From Flavobacteriales bacterium (lineage in GTDB: Bacteria > Bacteroidota > Bacteroidia > Flavobacteriales > TMED113), in the NCBI GenBank assembly GCA_002718895.1, contig PBGD01000007.1, positions 1 through 64,000 on the forward strand: a stretch of DNA of 64,000 nucleotides, written 5' to 3'. The position numbers and the translations under genes were made by a program. Position 1 is the first letter of the stretch, and the number at the start of each line of letters is the position of its first letter. Positions 62,952 to 64,000 of this stretch are shown one piece after another. The notes beneath the pieces are model-generated. The model had not been told where the DNA came from and made no database searches. It saw only the letters and a program-made list of their open reading frames with translations.

Positions 62952-63466
62952 TTTCAAATATTAGAATTTTATTATTATTCAGCTTAGGCTAAATTTACAA
63001 TTAAACGACGTCTATATCTCAGATTGATCAAAGACCTTTTTAACAAAACACGTGTTAATAAATAATATTTCATCATTTTTTAGATCTAATAATTATAACT
63101 CTATTTATACATCTATAAAACACAACATTGTTGATGTCATATATATAAAAACTTAGCACCGATTTATACAACATATAGTTAGCTATTTTAGTCACGAGTA
63201 AATGTCACAGATTTTATCTATCACAAAATAATCTCTCGGATTATGTACTGAAATATGCTGTTGGGGGCAAGTAACTTAATTTTGTAAAAAATCAATTACT
63301 GAAGGCAAATATTTAACATTAAATTAAATTTTACAATAAACTTTGAAAAATAAATTCATTTATTTTTTAACATTCATTGTTATTAACTTTTTGTATTAGA
63401 TTTGTTGTGTAGTTATTACTGGATTTAGTAATTTAAATTACAACTATTTTAATAAATTAAATTAGC
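62952..63466. other. Long intergenic region between nrdB and glyS
   Basis: About 515 nt without a listed gene, between divergent nrdB and glyS. It holds a good glyS promoter near its right end, palindromes AACACGTGTT (63047-63056) and CAACATTGTTG (about 63131-63141), and a minus-strand 30-codon basic ORF (62984-63076, MMKYYLLTRVLLKRSLINL...). A second short minus-strand stretch near 63185-63275 can be read as CPQQHISVHNPRDYFVIDKICDIY before a stop. I see no NrdR-type box pair, tRNA or terminator. The two readable stretches may be chance or gene relics. Confidence 0.5.
63377..63404 (+). promoter_or_regulatory. Promoter of glyS
   Basis: TTG (63377-63379), 17 nt, TAGATTTG (63397-63404) match the Bacteroidota -33/-7 arrangement, giving a leader of roughly 55-60 nt before the GTG at 63467. 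Confidence 0.5.
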
Positions 63467-64000
63467 GTGTTAGATTTAAAGAAAATTATAAGTCATTCTA
63501 AAGAATATGGTTTCATCTTTCCTTCAAGTGAAATATACGATGGTCTTTCAGCCATATATGATTATGGTCCCTTTGGCGTAGAATTAAAAAATAATATTAA
63601 AAATTATTGGTGGAAATCCATGGTTCAAGAAAATGAAAATATCGTAGGATTAGATTCATCGATATTTATGCATCCAAGAATATGGAAGGCCTCTGGCCAT
63701 GTTGATGCATTTAGCGATCCTTTAGTTGATAATAAAGATTCAAAGAAAAGATATCGTGCTGATACTTTAATTGAGGATCATGTAATAAAGATTCAAAAAA
63801 AAATTGATAAAGAAATTTTAAAGGGGGAGAAGAGATTTGGCGATGACTTTAATAATGAGAAATTTCAACAAACAAACACCAAAATAATAAAGTATAATAA
63901 AGAGATAAAAGCGATTAAACAAAAATTAAATAGTTCGTTACAACAAGATAATTTAATTGGTTTAAGTGAATTAATTGATCAATTGGATATAAAATGTCCC
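63467..64000 (+). CDS. glyS: Glycyl-tRNA synthetase, 5' part (runs off right edge)
   Basis: The first 178 codons of a class II alpha2-type GlyRS, open to the window end. LDLKKIISHSKEYGFIFPSSEIYDGLSAIYDYGPFGVELKNNIK is the standard N-terminus; MHPRIWKASGHVDAFSDPLVDNKDSKKRYRADTLIEDH gives motif 1 and the glycine-binding region. Not in the ORF track because it is cut by the edge. The start is GTG: an in-frame TAA lies three codons upstream and no ATG is available. Confidence 0.93.
   Translation, partial: MLDLKKIISHSKEYGFIFPSSEIYDGLSAIYDYGPFGVELKNNIKNYWWKSMVQENENIVGLDSSIFMHPRIWKASGHVDAFSDPLVDNKDSKKRYRADTLIEDHVIKIQKKIDKEILKGEKRFGDDFNNEKFQQTNTKIIKYNKEIKAIKQKLNSSLQQDNLIGLSELIDQLDIKCP

Noticed and set aside
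63121-63150. NrdR box (ACACAACATTGTTGATGT) upstream of nrdB
   Set aside because: The similarity to the NrdR consensus is limited to the flanks and no second box at the usual helical spacing is present.
1-64000. tRNA/rRNA genes, CRISPR arrays, insertion sequences, prophage or restriction/defence loci
   Set aside because: Reading both strands I saw no T-arm-like GC-rich clusters, no regular short repeats with spacers, no transposase or integrase motifs and no defence-family signatures.

Overview
The window looks like a stretch of chromosome from a marine, streamlined member of the Bacteroidota (Flavobacteriales-like). The evidence is a very AT-rich sequence, promoters of the Bacteroidota type (TTTG-N17..23-TANNTTTG), and type IX secretion (T9SS)-style C-terminal tags. 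Families with a Bacteroidota bias also appear (DUF3098 beside ftsX, DUF4271 beside hemD, the long form of IspG, a Lacal_2735-like protein, an ATP-cone on NrdB). Genes are tightly packed: many start/stop overlaps of 1-17 nt, and five convergent pairs that overlap at their 3' ends. I saw no rRNA, tRNA, CRISPR array or intact insertion sequence.

Region 1 (about 1-27.8 kb) is accessory and surface-oriented. It holds five CotH-kinase-family proteins with different anchoring: three lipoproteins, one with a T9SS-like tag and one with a C-terminal membrane helix. It also holds three further tagged secreted proteins: a TIM-barrel glycosidase-like protein, a protein with four near-identical Cys/Trp-rich modules, and a metzincin protease with thrombospondin type 3 repeats. 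Between them lie a YceI operon with four tiny genes, a cold-shock gene, umuDC, a divergent SDR, a patatin, an acyltransferase, a His-Gly-tailed protein and outer-membrane proteins. The non-coding strip at 2.3-2.4 kb keeps a Kazal-like coding relic. The strip at 10.7-11.1 kb holds two unlisted small ORFs around an 11-bp hairpin.

Region 2 (about 27.8-59.8 kb) is mostly housekeeping: metG, ldcA, an RluB-type pseudouridine synthase, a histidine kinase, hemW, a cyclase, ispG, an M23 peptidase, tryptophan 2,3-dioxygenase, DUF3108, leuS, then ftsX-DUF3098-uppP-truB-queA-ispD-rlmN-polyprenyl synthase-dnaG. After these come a DAHP synthase, rsmI, tdk, alr, an operon DUF4271-hemD-rnpA-yidD-ctpA-O-antigen ligase, and a glutaryl-CoA-dehydrogenase-like gene. 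Isoprenoid supply (ispD, ispG, polyprenyl synthase) and its use in the envelope (uppP, O-antigen ligase) sit together with peptidoglycan functions (alr, ldcA, M23, ftsX).

Region 3 (59.8-64 kb) has the nrdB-nrdA class I ribonucleotide reductase operon, with the allosteric ATP-cone on the radical subunit, a roughly 500-nt gap, and the 5' part of glyS running off the right edge.

The best candidates for something under-described are the CotH/T9SS surface island (especially the three-gene operon at 11.2-17.9 kb), the WCEWC-module secreted protein, and a set of apparently leaderless promoters whose -7 box lies exactly 4 nt from the start codon.
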